A stretch of DNA of 64,000 nt from an uncultured Porphyromonas sp. (GCA_905372565.1 CAJPPK010000007.1:12936-76935), one strand, 5' to 3'. Positions 11,147 through 20,204 are shown, counted from the stretch's first letter. Notes: generated by a model from the letters alone, not told the origin. Made by a program: numbers and translations.

Positions 11147-11239
11147 GTGCTGCTCCCCTACTCCCTTTGCGGATCTTTCGGTCTGCTTCTTCTAGCGCAG
11201 CTAGCTCTCACGTGGGGGCTGGCTACGCTAGAATTCAAC

Positions 11240-11841
11240 ATGGTAAGTATTAAGAATAAGCTGATGAAAAGATTCTTTCTCGCCACAGGGCTTATCGCAC
11301 TGCTGGCAACAAGCGGACTGCAGGCACAAGACTCTCGCGGACGCCTCGGGATCATCCTAGGGGGTGACAACGGGATAACCTATGACTATGCCCTCGGAAG
11401 CCACTTCGAAGTGGGTACAAAGGCTACTCTACGTCTCGGTGTGGGCTATAATGAAAGCACGAAGAGCATGCAGTTTGATGGTCTTATCCCAACACTAGAG
11501 GTCGCACCACGCTACTATTTCTCCCGTCGTAATGTAGGAGAAGTCTTCCATCGAGGTCTCTATCTTTCCCTTCGCCTGAGTGCTGAAGTAGATCAGTGGA
11601 CGCTCTTCCCAAGTCGCGACATACGCGAGAGCCCCCGTAATATCTCTATGCCCTAACTATGGCGGCGCCGACGATCGGGTGGAGTCTCCCCGTGGGTGAG
11701 ACGAGTGCCTTCCGCTTCGGTGCAGGGATAGGCTTCTACCGGCAGAAGTACCGCGAAGCAGGTGTATCTGAATGGCGTAGCAATACCAGTCAAGCAGAGA
11801 TACCCATTTACCTGGAGCTGACCTACACGCACGCACTCTAG
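11240..11841 (+). pseudogene. Outer-membrane beta-barrel protein gene broken by a -1 frameshift
   Basis: The first part encodes a signal peptide (to LQAQ) and a beta-barrel-like protein starting DSRGRLGIILGGDNGITYDY; it stops at 11656. The second part (from about 11641 to 11841) continues in another frame with TIGWSLPVGET, FRFGAGIGFYRQK and a final ELTYTHAL. Alignment with the intact paralogue at 20550-21134 places one missing base between 11640 and 11641: restoring it reads RESPRKYLYALT against RESDRKYQYTLA. The start is ATG 11240; a longer in-frame reading from GTG 11147 directly after glgP is unlikely. A real mutation and a sequencing error cannot be told apart here. Function unknown. Confidence 0.75.
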
Positions 11842-11910
11842 CCTGAGCTCCTATCTCTCATCCCATCCCCCTGCCTGCACGTTGCTAGGCGGGGGGTGGT
11901 CGCTTTTAAG

Positions 11911-11918
11911 TATCTTTG
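11911..11918 (+). promoter_or_regulatory. Promoter -7 box (TATCTTTG)
   Basis: TATCTTTG lies 34 bp before ATG 11952 and supports that start over the in-frame codon at 11916. Confidence 0.55.
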
Positions 11919-11951
11919 TTTTCCGTTCAAAACGAGACAAAACGAGAGATA

Positions 11952-12356
11952 ATGAGTACGAAACCCTACCTTTTCAGCCTTGACCTTAAGGTGCGTGACT
12001 ATGAATGCGATCTCCAAGGCGTAGTTAACAACGCCAATTACCAGCATTACATGGAGCATACCCGTCATGAGTTCCTCGAAAGTCTAGGGGTCAACTTCGG
12101 GAAGATGCACGAAGATGGCCTAGACGCCTTCGTTACCAAGGTCTCCATTAGCTATAAGAAGAGCCTACGTAGTGGGGATTTCTTCCGCTCGGCACTACGC
12201 TGCGAGATGCACCCTCCGAAGCTCGTCTTCTATCAAGATATCTTGCATACCGATGGGACGATGGCTGCCCATGGCGAAGTCGAGTGTGTCGTCGTGCAAG
12301 ACGGACGTTTGACCCGTGGCGAGTTCTTCGCCAATCTGCTGAAGGACGTCCTTTAG
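11952..12356 (+). CDS. Acyl-CoA thioesterase, 4HBT hotdog family
   Basis: 134 aa from ATG 11952. A single hotdog domain with the 4HBT signature DLQGVVNNANYQHYME near residues 20-35, where the aspartate is the usual catalytic residue, and LGVNFGKMHEDGLDAFVTKVSISYKK in parts after it. Family members hydrolyse acyl-CoA or acyl-ACP thioesters in the cytoplasm; the YbgC/FadM-like layout suggests a short or medium acyl substrate, but specificity cannot be read from sequence. It has its own promoter box and is followed by mutS 43 bp later. Confidence 0.88.
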   Translation: MSTKPYLFSLDLKVRDYECDLQGVVNNANYQHYMEHTRHEFLESLGVNFGKMHEDGLDAFVTKVSISYKKSLRSGDFFRSALRCEMHPPKLVFYQDILHTDGTMAAHGEVECVVVQDGRLTRGEFFANLLKDVL

Positions 12357-12398
12357 TCCTTCTCCCTACCCTCTTTGCTCTCCCTTTCCCCTATCCCC

Positions 12399-15056
12399 AT
12401 GGCCAAGAAAATAGCTGAGACCCCCCTGATGAAGCAATATCTGGAGCTTAAAGGCAAGCACCCTGATGCCTTGCTCCTCTTCCGTGTGGGGGACTTCTAT
12501 GAGACGTTCAGCGATGATGCCATTATCGCTTCCGAGATTTTGGGGATCACGCTGACGCGTAGGGCTAACGGTGCGGCGATGCACATCGAGCTTGCCGGCT
12601 TCCCTCATCATGCTTTGGATGCCTATCTGCCTAAGCTCGTACGAGCAGGCAAGCGTGTCGCTATCTGCGACCAGCTAGAGGATCCGAAGCTAACGAAGAA
12701 GCTCGTCAAGCGAGGGATCACCGAGCTCGTCACCCCAGGCGTAGTCCTCGGGGACAATGTGCTAGAGAGTAAGGAGAATAACTACCTAGCTGCCGTCTGG
12801 CTTGACCCGACGGGGGAGCGAGGGAGCATTGCCTTCCTCGACATCTCTACGGGGGATTTTGTCGTCTCCGAGGGAGCAATAGCGCACTTAGATAAGCTCC
12901 TGACGACCTATCAGCCTAAGGAAGTACTGGTAGAGCGCTCGACCAAGGGACGCTTCGATCGGTGTTTCTCCTTCCGAGGCTTCCTCTTTGAGGTCGAGGA
13001 CTGGAGCTTTGCCGTGGAGAATAACCGACGCAAGCTCCTCACGCACTTTGGCCTACAGAGCCTCAAAGGGCTAGGTCTGGAGAATAAGACTGCTTCGATC
13101 GCTGCCGCAGGGGCAATCCTTAACTATCTGGAGCTAACGAGTCACCATGAGCTGGGGCATATCACCACGCTCAGAAGCATTGACCGCCTCGACTACATGC
13201 GCCTCGATAGCTTCACTTTCCGTAGCCTAGAGATCCTCTATCCGATGCACCGAGAGGAGGGGAAGAGCCTCCTTGACGTCCTGGACAAGACGGAGACGGC
13301 TATGGGAGGGCGTCTCTTGAGGCGATGGCTCTCCTTCCCTTTGCTTGACCTTGATGCGATCCATCGGCGCCAAGGGATCGTCGGAACGCTGGTCAAGGAG
13401 CATGAGCTTCGTCGCACATTTGGGGAGCTCCTTCGTGGTATCGGTGACTTAGAGCGACTGAGCTCCAAGGTCGCAGTCGGGCGTATCTCTCCTCGGGAGA
13501 TGCGTCAGCTAGCTCTCTCCCTCCGTCAAGCAGAGATGTTGGTCGGGCTAACCGCTGGGGCTACCGTCCCAGAGCTAGCGAGCTATGCCACGAACTACAC
13601 CTCCTGCACCGAGATCGTCGAGGAGCTGGAGCATACCCTGACAGAGGAGCCTCCTGCCGTCCTTGGGCGAGGACAGACCATTGCCACGGGGATAGATGCT
13701 GAATTGGATGACCTTCGTCGACTCTCTTCTCATGGTAAGGAGTATCTACTGGAGCTTCAGCGACGAGAGAGCGAGCGTACGGGGATCACTTCCCTCAAGG
13801 TCGCCTTTAATAATGTCTTCGGTTACTACGTCGAGGTGCGCTCTGCTCATAAGGATAAGGTCCCCGAGGACTGGACACGTAAGCAAACCCTTGTCAATGC
13901 CGAGCGCTACATCTTCCCCGAGCTAAAGGAGTATGAGGAGAAGATCCTAGGGGCAGAGGAGCGCATCGCTTCCCTAGAGCAGAAGCTCTATACTGCCCTA
14001 GTGCTACGTCTAGCACGCTATATCCCGACCTTACAGCAGAATGCCCGCCTCGTAGCGGAGCTAGACTGTCTCACTTCGCTAGCTAGTGTGGCTGTCGAGC
14101 AGCGCTATGTCTGTCCGGTGGTAGACGATGGAGACCGCTTGGATATTCGTCAGGGGCGCCACCCTGTCATCGAGCTTCAGCTACCCTTCGGACAGAGCTA
14201 TGTCCCCAATGACGTTCGTTTAGATACGGAGGAAACCCAAGTGATGGTCATCACCGGGCCTAACATGAGTGGTAAGTCTGCTCTCCTTCGACAGACTGCG
14301 CTGATCACCTTGTTGGCACAGATCGGCTCCTTCGTACCTGCAGAGGCAGCACATGTAGGGCTGGTAGATGGGATCTTCACCCGAGTCGGCGCTTCGGACA
14401 ATATCTCTCGAGGGGAATCCACCTTCATGGTCGAGATGCAGGAGGCCTCAAGTATCCTCAATGCTATCACGCCGAAGTCACTCATCCTCTTCGATGAACT
14501 CGGGCGTGGTACCAGTACGTATGACGGGATTTCGATCGCTTGGGCGATCATCGAGTATCTCCATGATAATCCCCATGGGAGACCTAAGACCCTCTTCGCG
14601 ACACACTATCATGAGCTGAATGATCTGGAGAGTCGCCTCGCTCGCGTCAAGAACTTCAATGTCTCGGCACGAGAGATCGACGGGAAGATGCTCTTCCTCC
14701 GTAAGCTCGTCCCTGGGGGGAGTGAGCATAGCTTCGGGATCCAAGTGGCACGTCTTGGGGGGATGCCTGCAAGCATTACTGCACGTGCCAGCGAGATCCT
14801 CTCCCAGCTGGAGGAAGCGCATATCCACGAGGAGACGGGGCTAGGGAAGGAGGTCAAGGTCAGCCGAGCTACCTCGAATGAGGCTCTCCCTACGGAGAAG
14901 ATTACGGGAGGGGTACAGATGAGCTTCTTCCAGCTCGATGACCCTGTCCTCTCAGACATTCGGGAGCGCCTACTGAAGGTGGATATCAACGCCCTCACTC
15001 CTCTAGAGGCGCTCAATAAGCTCAGCGAGATCCAGCGTCTCCTGCAGACCAGCTAG
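12399..15056 (+). CDS. mutS: DNA mismatch repair protein MutS
   Basis: 885 aa from ATG 12399 (MAKKIAETPLMKQYLE); the in-frame codon at 12375 would add eight residues. MutS binds mismatches and small loops and recruits MutL. The mismatch-reading Phe-x-Glu motif is seen as GDFYETF (Phe33, Glu35). The connector, core and clamp domains follow, then the ABC-type ATPase with Walker A GPNMSGKS at 620-627, signature-region residues SRGESTFMVEM, Walker B LILFDELGRGTST and FATHYHEL. The C-terminal end LLKVDINALTPLEALNKL is the MutS tetramerisation/MutL-association tail. A strong terminator follows. Confidence 0.97.
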   Translation: MAKKIAETPLMKQYLELKGKHPDALLLFRVGDFYETFSDDAIIASEILGITLTRRANGAAMHIELAGFPHHALDAYLPKLVRAGKRVAICDQLEDPKLTKKLVKRGITELVTPGVVLGDNVLESKENNYLAAVWLDPTGERGSIAFLDISTGDFVVSEGAIAHLDKLLTTYQPKEVLVERSTKGRFDRCFSFRGFLFEVEDWSFAVENNRRKLLTHFGLQSLKGLGLENKTASIAAAGAILNYLELTSHHELGHITTLRSIDRLDYMRLDSFTFRSLEILYPMHREEGKSLLDVLDKTETAMGGRLLRRWLSFPLLDLDAIHRRQGIVGTLVKEHELRRTFGELLRGIGDLERLSSKVAVGRISPREMRQLALSLRQAEMLVGLTAGATVPELASYATNYTSCTEIVEELEHTLTEEPPAVLGRGQTIATGIDAELDDLRRLSSHGKEYLLELQRRESERTGITSLKVAFNNVFGYYVEVRSAHKDKVPEDWTRKQTLVNAERYIFPELKEYEEKILGAEERIASLEQKLYTALVLRLARYIPTLQQNARLVAELDCLTSLASVAVEQRYVCPVVDDGDRLDIRQGRHPVIELQLPFGQSYVPNDVRLDTEETQVMVITGPNMSGKSALLRQTALITLLAQIGSFVPAEAAHVGLVDGIFTRVGASDNISRGESTFMVEMQEASSILNAITPKSLILFDELGRGTSTYDGISIAWAIIEYLHDNPHGRPKTLFATHYHELNDLESRLARVKNFNVSAREIDGKMLFLRKLVPGGSEHSFGIQVARLGGMPASITARASEILSQLEEAHIHEETGLGKEVKVSRATSNEALPTEKITGGVQMSFFQLDDPVLSDIRERLLKVDINALTPLEALNKLSEIQRLLQTS

Positions 15057-15084
15057 ACGTTATCCCATCTCGACCCATCTTTAC

Positions 15085-15130
15085 AGCGGTCTAGTCCGTG
15101 TCATCAGGCACCGACTAGACCGCTTTCTTT
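15085..15130 (+). terminator. Terminator after mutS
   Basis: Perfect 12-bp arms AGCGGTCTAGTC (15085-15096) and GACTAGACCGCT (15113-15124), then TTCTTT. Confidence 0.8.
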
Positions 15131-15170
15131 GTGAGCCATGGGTGAAGTTTCGCCGAAGGGGAGATACAAA

Positions 15171-15266
15171 GGAGCATCAGTATTAACACAAAAGGGGCAT
15201 CAGTAGTGCCTCTCCTGGGGTAATACTGTTGCCTCTGGAGAGGCACTACTGTTGCCTACTAGTTGG
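15171..15266 (-). repeat. 96-bp hairpin repeat element, copy B (inverted)
   Basis: Same length and composition as copies A and C but in the opposite orientation, ending ...GCCTACTAGTTGG on the plus strand. The 20-nt arms at 15196-15215 and 15237-15256 pair with one mismatch around a 21-nt loop. Confidence 0.85.
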
Positions 15267-15464
15267 ATTTTCGCTCCCCTCTCTCGAGGTCGCTCTGAGG
15301 AGGGGAGCGGAGGGGAAAGTATCCTGCTTGATCCTATGCTTTGGCTGTCGAATGAACTCCAGATTGACTTCCAGAAAGGAGGTGCTACCTGCCATGGAGA
15401 GATTTACAGGCTTAGACATTTTGTACAAAGATTTTAAGGAGCATGTATTGTAAGAGAGAATACA

Positions 15465-15472
15465 TACCTTTG
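15465..15472 (+). promoter_or_regulatory. Promoter -7 box (TACCTTTG)
   Basis: TACCTTTG 20 bp before ATG 15492. This short distance supports the ATG over the TTG at 15483. Confidence 0.5.
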
Positions 15473-15491
15473 TAGCACAATATTGTCGGAT

Positions 15492-15911
15492 ATGAACGAG
15501 GTACGTGTCGATAAATGGCTCTGGGCCGTCCGCATCTTCAAGACCCGAACGCTGGCTGCAGAAGCCTGTAAGAAAGGTCGGGTAAGTGTCGGCGGTACAG
15601 CCATCAAAGCCTCTCGTATGCTCCAGCGTGGCGATGTGGTTTCTGTGCGCAAGCCCCCGATAGAGTACTCCTTTCTCGTGAAGGAGCTGCTGGGGAATCG
15701 TGTGGGGGCTAAGCTCGTACCAGAGTATATGGAGAATGTGACACCCCGCTCCCAGTATGAGCTACTGGAGATGCAGCGTATCTCGGGATTTGTCGATCGT
15801 GCTAAGGGACTTGGTCGCCCAACGAAGAAGGACCGCCGAGACCTGGACCAGTTCGCAGAAGATCTGCCCACCGATATGGAGGTCTTCGACTGGGAGGAGG
15901 AGTGGGATTAG
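15492..15911 (+). CDS. S4-domain RNA-binding protein, Hsp15-like
   Basis: 139 aa from ATG 15492. The N-terminal S4 domain (about 1-65) reads VRVDKWLWAVRIFKTRTLAA, CKKGRVSVGG and KASRMLQRGDVV, the pattern of the ribosome-associated heat-shock protein Hsp15 (HslR), which binds free 50S subunits carrying nascent chains. The C-terminal half has a basic GLGRPTKKDRRDLD segment and a very acidic end (FDWEEEWD). The exact role in Bacteroidota is not established. It has its own promoter box and precedes a PqqD-like operon by 73 bp. Confidence 0.85.
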   Translation: MNEVRVDKWLWAVRIFKTRTLAAEACKKGRVSVGGTAIKASRMLQRGDVVSVRKPPIEYSFLVKELLGNRVGAKLVPEYMENVTPRSQYELLEMQRISGFVDRAKGLGRPTKKDRRDLDQFAEDLPTDMEVFDWEEEWD

Positions 15912-15984
15912 ACCGAACTTCCCCCTTGCACTTTTACTACTGAGACCTACCAAGCGAAGTATATAACGATAAACGAGCTATAGT

Positions 15985-16251
15985 ATGAGAATTAAAGACC
16001 AGATATCTCTCCGTAAGATCGCTGACGAGTATATTATGATTGTCGGATCAGGAGACAGCCTGGACTATACCCAGGCGGTAAGCCTCAATGACAGTGCTGC
16101 CTATCTCATCGAGCAAGTACAGGGGCGTGACTTCACGGCTCAGGACTGGGTCGAGCTCCTGACCGAGCGCTACGAGGTCGATCTAGAGCAGGCGGCAGCA
16201 GACGTTGAACAGCTTATCCAAATGCTTATTCAGGCAGAGATCGTCGTTTGA
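15985..16251 (+). CDS. PqqD-family protein (RiPP recognition element-like)
   Basis: 88 aa. The N-terminal strands (ISLRKIADEYIMIVG), then VSLNDSAAYLIEQVQGRDFT and the C-terminal winged-helix part (LTERYEVDLEQAAADVEQLIQ) match PqqD. Such domains bind leader peptides of ribosomally made, modified peptides and present them to modifying enzymes. It overlaps the next gene by 4 bp (TTGA) and begins a three-gene operon with a nucleotidyltransferase and an ABC exporter, so a peptide-modification role is a reasonable inference. No precursor peptide gene is seen nearby. Confidence 0.82.
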   Translation: MRIKDQISLRKIADEYIMIVGSGDSLDYTQAVSLNDSAAYLIEQVQGRDFTAQDWVELLTERYEVDLEQAAADVEQLIQMLIQAEIVV

Positions 16252-17393
16252 AAGCTCCTGTAACTACTTTGCCTCGTGCGGAGGCACTCTTTCTTACTCT
16301 CCTTCGTTCAGCGCTGCATGCTACGGAGCTAGATCCCGAGCCTTTCATTGGACTAGAAGATGGAATCTGGCGTCGGGTACACCGACTTGCTACCCAGCAT
16401 GCTGTCTCGGCCTTCGTGGGAGATCGGGTGCTTACGCTTCCCAAGGAGGCCCTCCCGAATCGCGATATGCGCTTGATGATCTTCTCGGAGGTCGAGCTCA
16501 CCAAGCGTGCTAATACCTACTTGGCTAAAGCGCTCAGAGAGCTGACGGAGCTATACCAGCGAAATGGGCTGGACTTCCTCCTGCTCAAGGGACTTGCTGT
16601 CAGTAAATACTACCCCACACCCCTACTACGTGCGGGAGGGGATCTAGATATTCTCTTCTTCACAGACGAAGCGTACGAGGAGGCCAATAATCTCCTACTC
16701 TATGCAGGCTATCACCTGCATGATGACTCCGAGGTGCGCTATGGACACACGGCATTCACCTATGGACGTACGATCGTCGAGAACCATGCTCGTGCGGTCT
16801 TCTTTGACCACAAACGTCACAATGTAGCCTTTGAGAGGGTCTTACAGGACGCACTACAGAAGGGTGAGCTAGAGCACCTGACGATCGATGGCTTGGAGAT
16901 GAAGACCCTGCCCCATGAGCTGAATGTCGTCTATATCTTTATCCACCTCTTCTTCCATTGGCTTCATTGGGGGGTCGGCTTCCGGCAGTACTGCGATTGG
17001 CTTCTGATGATGACTCGTCTGAAGGGAAGTCTTGATCTGGCAAAAGTCAAGCAACTGATCCAAGAGCTAGAGATCCTCTATCCTATGCAGCTTTTCGCCG
17101 AGGTCGCTATACGTTACCTTGATGTAGCTCCAGAGATCTTCCCCTTCCCGCTACTGGAGAAGGAGGATCCGAATACTGATCGCCTGCTCTGGGATGTTCT
17201 GCAGAGTGGTAACTTTGGATTCGCTCAGCGTCCAGCACCCAGTAAGAGTCGCTGGGTGACGAACTGGCGGAAGTTCTGGTTTAAGTACAAGCGTACTCGT
17301 CGTCTCTATCGTATCTCTCCGGTACATACCTCCCGTATCCTCTGGGGTTCGGTCTTGGGGCATCTCCAGCTCCTCTTACGTCCACGACGATGA
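16248..17393 (+). CDS. Nucleotidyltransferase family protein (PF14907-like)
   Basis: 381 aa, starting with TTG at 16248 inside the stop of the PqqD-like gene (translational coupling). The central block GLDFLLLKGLAVSKYYP followed by RAGGDLDILF (Lys114-Gly115; metal-binding Asp132 and Asp134) is the signature of the uncharacterised nucleotidyltransferase family PF14907, often found beside PqqD-like and HprK-like genes. The helical C-terminal half contains HLFFHWLHWGVGFRQYCDWLLM, and the tail is basic. Its substrate is unknown; transfer of a nucleotidyl group to a peptide, sugar or lipid is all possible. Confidence 0.82.
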   Translation: MKAPVTTLPRAEALFLTLLRSALHATELDPEPFIGLEDGIWRRVHRLATQHAVSAFVGDRVLTLPKEALPNRDMRLMIFSEVELTKRANTYLAKALRELTELYQRNGLDFLLLKGLAVSKYYPTPLLRAGGDLDILFFTDEAYEEANNLLLYAGYHLHDDSEVRYGHTAFTYGRTIVENHARAVFFDHKRHNVAFERVLQDALQKGELEHLTIDGLEMKTLPHELNVVYIFIHLFFHWLHWGVGFRQYCDWLLMMTRLKGSLDLAKVKQLIQELEILYPMQLFAEVAIRYLDVAPEIFPFPLLEKEDPNTDRLLWDVLQSGNFGFAQRPAPSKSRWVTNWRKFWFKYKRTRRLYRISPVHTSRILWGSVLGHLQLLLRPRR

Positions 17394-19003
17394 TTGATTT
17401 GGTGCGCTTTATCCTACGAGGTCACAAGTGGAGCATCCTACTGATCCTCTTGCTGGGGTTAGGGACAGTAGTGACTAACCTGGCTTTCATTTGGCTCTCT
17501 AAGAGTGTCATTGATATAGCGTCGCACCAGCGAGGAGGCTCTATACACACCTTTTCCTTTGCCCTGGTTCTTACACTGGCCCTTCAGGTGCTCTGTCGTG
17601 TCGCCTCCGTGCGTCTGTCGAGCTATACAGGGGCAAAGATGAGTAATGATGTCCAGTCTAAGGTCTTCTCTCATCTACTCTATACTCGCTGGTCAAGTCT
17701 CGGGCACATACATAGTGGAGATCTCGTCGTCCGTATGTTGAAGGACACTGAGACCCTCGTGACTTTCTTCGTCTCCTCGCTCCCTACAGCGATTATTTCC
17801 TCTGCACAGCTCATCGGGGCACTCCTACTCCTCTACTATTTTAGTCCTACACTGGCTCTAATTTTAGGTGTCGGGATGCCACTCTTGGCTCTCTTCAGCA
17901 AGCTCTACTATAAGCGCATGCGTCGCTATACCGATGAGATGAAGCAGGCTGAGAGTGTGATCACGGCACATGTGCAGGAGACCCTGATGAATCAGACAGT
18001 CATACGCACTTTCGAGCGTCAAGGCACCGCCATCGATCACTTACACATGCGTCAAGGGCAGTATCTGCGTGCTGTGGGGCGACAGACCGTCGTGTCCGTC
18101 TTTGCGAATCTACTGATGCAGGGGGCCTTCGCTGGGGGATATATCATCGCTTTCCTATGGAGCGCCCGAGAGCTCTTCGCTGGGGCGATTACCTTCGGAC
18201 TCATGACGTCCTTCCTCCAGCTCGTAGCACGCATTCAGTCACCACTCAATACCCTCATCCTTCAGTTACCAGGGCTCATTAGCTCGAAGTCTTCCTTGGA
18301 TCGTCTGGTGAATCTGCTAGAGTTCAAGACCGAGCAGATGGGTAGAGCTGTGCGACTGACAGGGAATAACTTCCGTCTCGAAGTCGAAGGGCTCTCCTTC
18401 CGCTATGAGGAGGATGAAGCCTGGGTTTATCGGAACTTCAGTCTCTCTGCTGGACGTGGAGAGATGATCGCCCTCATGGGGCGTACAGGAGCGGGGAAGA
18501 CGACACTCCTTCGTCTCCTTCTCGGGCTGATCACACCGACTGAGGGACGTATCACGCTACAGACGCCTCAAGCGATCTACTCCGTCAATGAAGCTACTCG
18601 AGGGAACTTCGTGTACATACCGCAGGGAGGGAGTCTCTTCAGTGGGACGATCCGTGAGAACCTCCTTCTCGGGGACGAAGATGCCTCGGAGGAGCGACTT
18701 CGTCGGGTCTTGTACTTAGCGGTCGCTGACTTTGTCTTCGACCTCCCGAAGGGACTAGATACCCTGATCGGTGAGCGAGGTGTAGGCCTCTCCGAAGGAC
18801 AGGCACAGCGCATTGCTATCGCCCGTGCTCTCCTACGCCCTGGTAAGATCTTACTCCTAGATGAAGCAACTTCTGCTCTCGATCAGGAGACCGAGACACG
18901 CTTCTTAGAGCACCTTCGCCGTGAGGCAGGTGATCGCCTTATTCTCTTCATCACGCACCACCCCGAGGTGGCTGCACGATGTGATCGCACGCTCCATATC
19001 TAG
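17390..19003 (+). CDS. ABC exporter, fused permease and ATPase
   Basis: 537 aa, overlapping the previous gene by ATGA. The type 1 exporter membrane domain (about 1-310, six hydrophobic segments) is fused to an ATPase with Walker A GRTGAGKTTLLRL (about 363-375), a Q-loop in VYIPQGG, the signature LSEGQAQRIAIARALL, Walker B ILLLDEATSALD and the switch His in FITHH. It lacks an N-terminal C39 leader-peptidase domain. Operon context suggests export of a peptide or of whatever the PqqD-like and nucleotidyltransferase proteins modify; homodimers are usual in this family. Substrate is not known. Confidence 0.88.
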   Translation: MIDLVRFILRGHKWSILLILLLGLGTVVTNLAFIWLSKSVIDIASHQRGGSIHTFSFALVLTLALQVLCRVASVRLSSYTGAKMSNDVQSKVFSHLLYTRWSSLGHIHSGDLVVRMLKDTETLVTFFVSSLPTAIISSAQLIGALLLLYYFSPTLALILGVGMPLLALFSKLYYKRMRRYTDEMKQAESVITAHVQETLMNQTVIRTFERQGTAIDHLHMRQGQYLRAVGRQTVVSVFANLLMQGAFAGGYIIAFLWSARELFAGAITFGLMTSFLQLVARIQSPLNTLILQLPGLISSKSSLDRLVNLLEFKTEQMGRAVRLTGNNFRLEVEGLSFRYEEDEAWVYRNFSLSAGRGEMIALMGRTGAGKTTLLRLLLGLITPTEGRITLQTPQAIYSVNEATRGNFVYIPQGGSLFSGTIRENLLLGDEDASEERLRRVLYLAVADFVFDLPKGLDTLIGERGVGLSEGQAQRIAIARALLRPGKILLLDEATSALDQETETRFLEHLRREAGDRLILFITHHPEVAARCDRTLHI

Positions 19004-19036
19004 GAGCGTCTTAACCCTAACCCAACCCTACTACAT

Positions 19037-19366
19037 ATGTCAGAAGAACTAGAGAACGAATACCTCCGTATCGAAGAGGATATCGTCGCTGCCCTTCGTA
19101 CAGTCTATGACCCCGAGATCCCTGTGAACGTATATGATCTTGGGTTGATCTATTGTGTCGAGCTCTCGGATGATAAGTCAGTGGCTATCACGATGACCCT
19201 AACTGCTCCTAACTGTCCTGCGGCGGACTTCATCCTAGAGGATGTCCGTATGAAGGTAGAGGATGTCGAGGGGGTCACGAGTGTGGAGATCCGCTTGACC
19301 TTCGATCCCGAGTGGAATAAGGATATGATGAGTGAAGAAGCCCTGCTTGAGCTAGGCTTCCTTTAG
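19037..19366 (+). CDS. SufT/MIP18-like iron-sulfur cluster assembly factor (DUF59)
   Basis: 109 aa. A single DUF59/MIP18 domain: AALRTVYDPEIPVNVYDLGLIY, then the conserved cysteine in TLTAPNCPAADF and IRLTFDPEWNKDMMSEEA near the end, closely matching the Bacteroidota SUF-associated assembly protein that helps deliver iron-sulfur clusters to apoproteins. No suf genes are adjacent. It sits 33 bp after the ABC exporter and 3 bp before lpxH, so the three may share a transcript. Confidence 0.88.
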   Translation: MSEELENEYLRIEEDIVAALRTVYDPEIPVNVYDLGLIYCVELSDDKSVAITMTLTAPNCPAADFILEDVRMKVEDVEGVTSVEIRLTFDPEWNKDMMSEEALLELGFL

Positions 19367-19369
19367 ACG

Positions 19370-20173
19370 ATGAGTACGCGCTCCAAGGTCTTCTTCACGA
19401 GTGATGCCCACCTCGGCTCGGGCTACCATCAGGATCCTCATGCGGTGGAGTGCCGGCTAGTACGCTGGCTGCAGCAGATCGAGCCAGAGGCTAAGGCGGT
19501 CTACTTCCTCGGGGATATGTTCGACTACTGGTTTGAGTATCGAGCGGTCGTCCCACGGGGGCATGTTCGCTTCCTTGGGCAAGTTGCCCTGATGCATGAT
19601 GCCGGTGTGGAGATCCACTTCTTTGCGGGCAATCATGATGTTTGGTTTAGTGACTACCTCCAGACGGAACTGGGTGCGACGATTCATCACCACGCCTCGG
19701 TCGTCGAGCTGGATGGCAAGCGCTTCCGTCTCGCTCATGGCGATGAGGAGTATATGGGACAGCACTGGACGAATAAGTTCCTCTACAAGCTCTTCCGCAA
19801 TCCGCTAGCCCGCTGGCTCTATGCCGGTGTCCATCCACGCTGGACGGTGGGACTAGCGCTAGGCTTATCCCTGCGTAGTCGTCAGAAGGGGATGAAGCGC
19901 CGTACGCTGGGGCAGATCCCTCACGCCTATCACAATGCCTACTTCGATGTCGAGAAGGAATGGCTGGTGCGCTGGACGAAGAGCTATATGCCCGCTCACC
20001 CCGAGATCGACTATTACCTCTTTGGGCATCGTCACCTGCTCTTGGATCTCTCCTTGCGTGGAGGGAAGCGTCTGGTGATCTTGGGTGATTGGCTACAGTA
20101 CAATTCGTTTGCTGTCTGGGACGGTGAAAACCTCTTCGTGGATCAGTTCGTCGAGGACGAAGAAGCGAGCTAA
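19370..20173 (+). CDS. lpxH: UDP-2,3-diacylglucosamine diphosphatase, LpxH-like
   Basis: 267 aa calcineurin-like metallophosphoesterase. Metal-binding motifs are in order: SDAHLGSG, GDMFDYWFEY, FFAGNHDVWF, LAHGDEEYMG and FGHRHLLLD. LpxH hydrolyses UDP-2,3-diacylglucosamine to lipid X and UMP at the inner face of the inner membrane, in lipid A synthesis. The first motif is DAHL where E. coli has DLHL. Length and motif order fit the Bacteroidota form. A terminator follows 31 bp after the stop. Confidence 0.88.
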   Translation: MSTRSKVFFTSDAHLGSGYHQDPHAVECRLVRWLQQIEPEAKAVYFLGDMFDYWFEYRAVVPRGHVRFLGQVALMHDAGVEIHFFAGNHDVWFSDYLQTELGATIHHHASVVELDGKRFRLAHGDEEYMGQHWTNKFLYKLFRNPLARWLYAGVHPRWTVGLALGLSLRSRQKGMKRRTLGQIPHAYHNAYFDVEKEWLVRWTKSYMPAHPEIDYYLFGHRHLLLDLSLRGGKRLVILGDWLQYNSFAVWDGENLFVDQFVEDEEAS

Positions 20174-20204
20174 TGCCCGCTCCTAGATCTGCAGATTGCA
20201 TACT

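Larger units (their letters stand above)
15057..15491. other. Intergenic region between mutS and the S4-domain gene
   Basis: No convincing gene. It holds the mutS terminator (15085-15130), an inverted copy of the 96-bp repeat (15171-15266) and a TACCTTTG promoter box (15465-15472). Short reading frames here overlap the repeat and have no recognisable product. Confidence 0.6.

Noticed and set aside
11147..11239. A GTG start directly after glgP for the frameshifted outer-membrane gene
   Set aside because: The 31 extra residues precede the proper signal peptide and have no match in the paralogue at 20550.
15229..15453. A 74-codon reading frame between mutS and the S4-domain gene
   Set aside because: It begins inside the 96-bp repeat, has no family resemblance and is overlapped by equally long frames on both strands.
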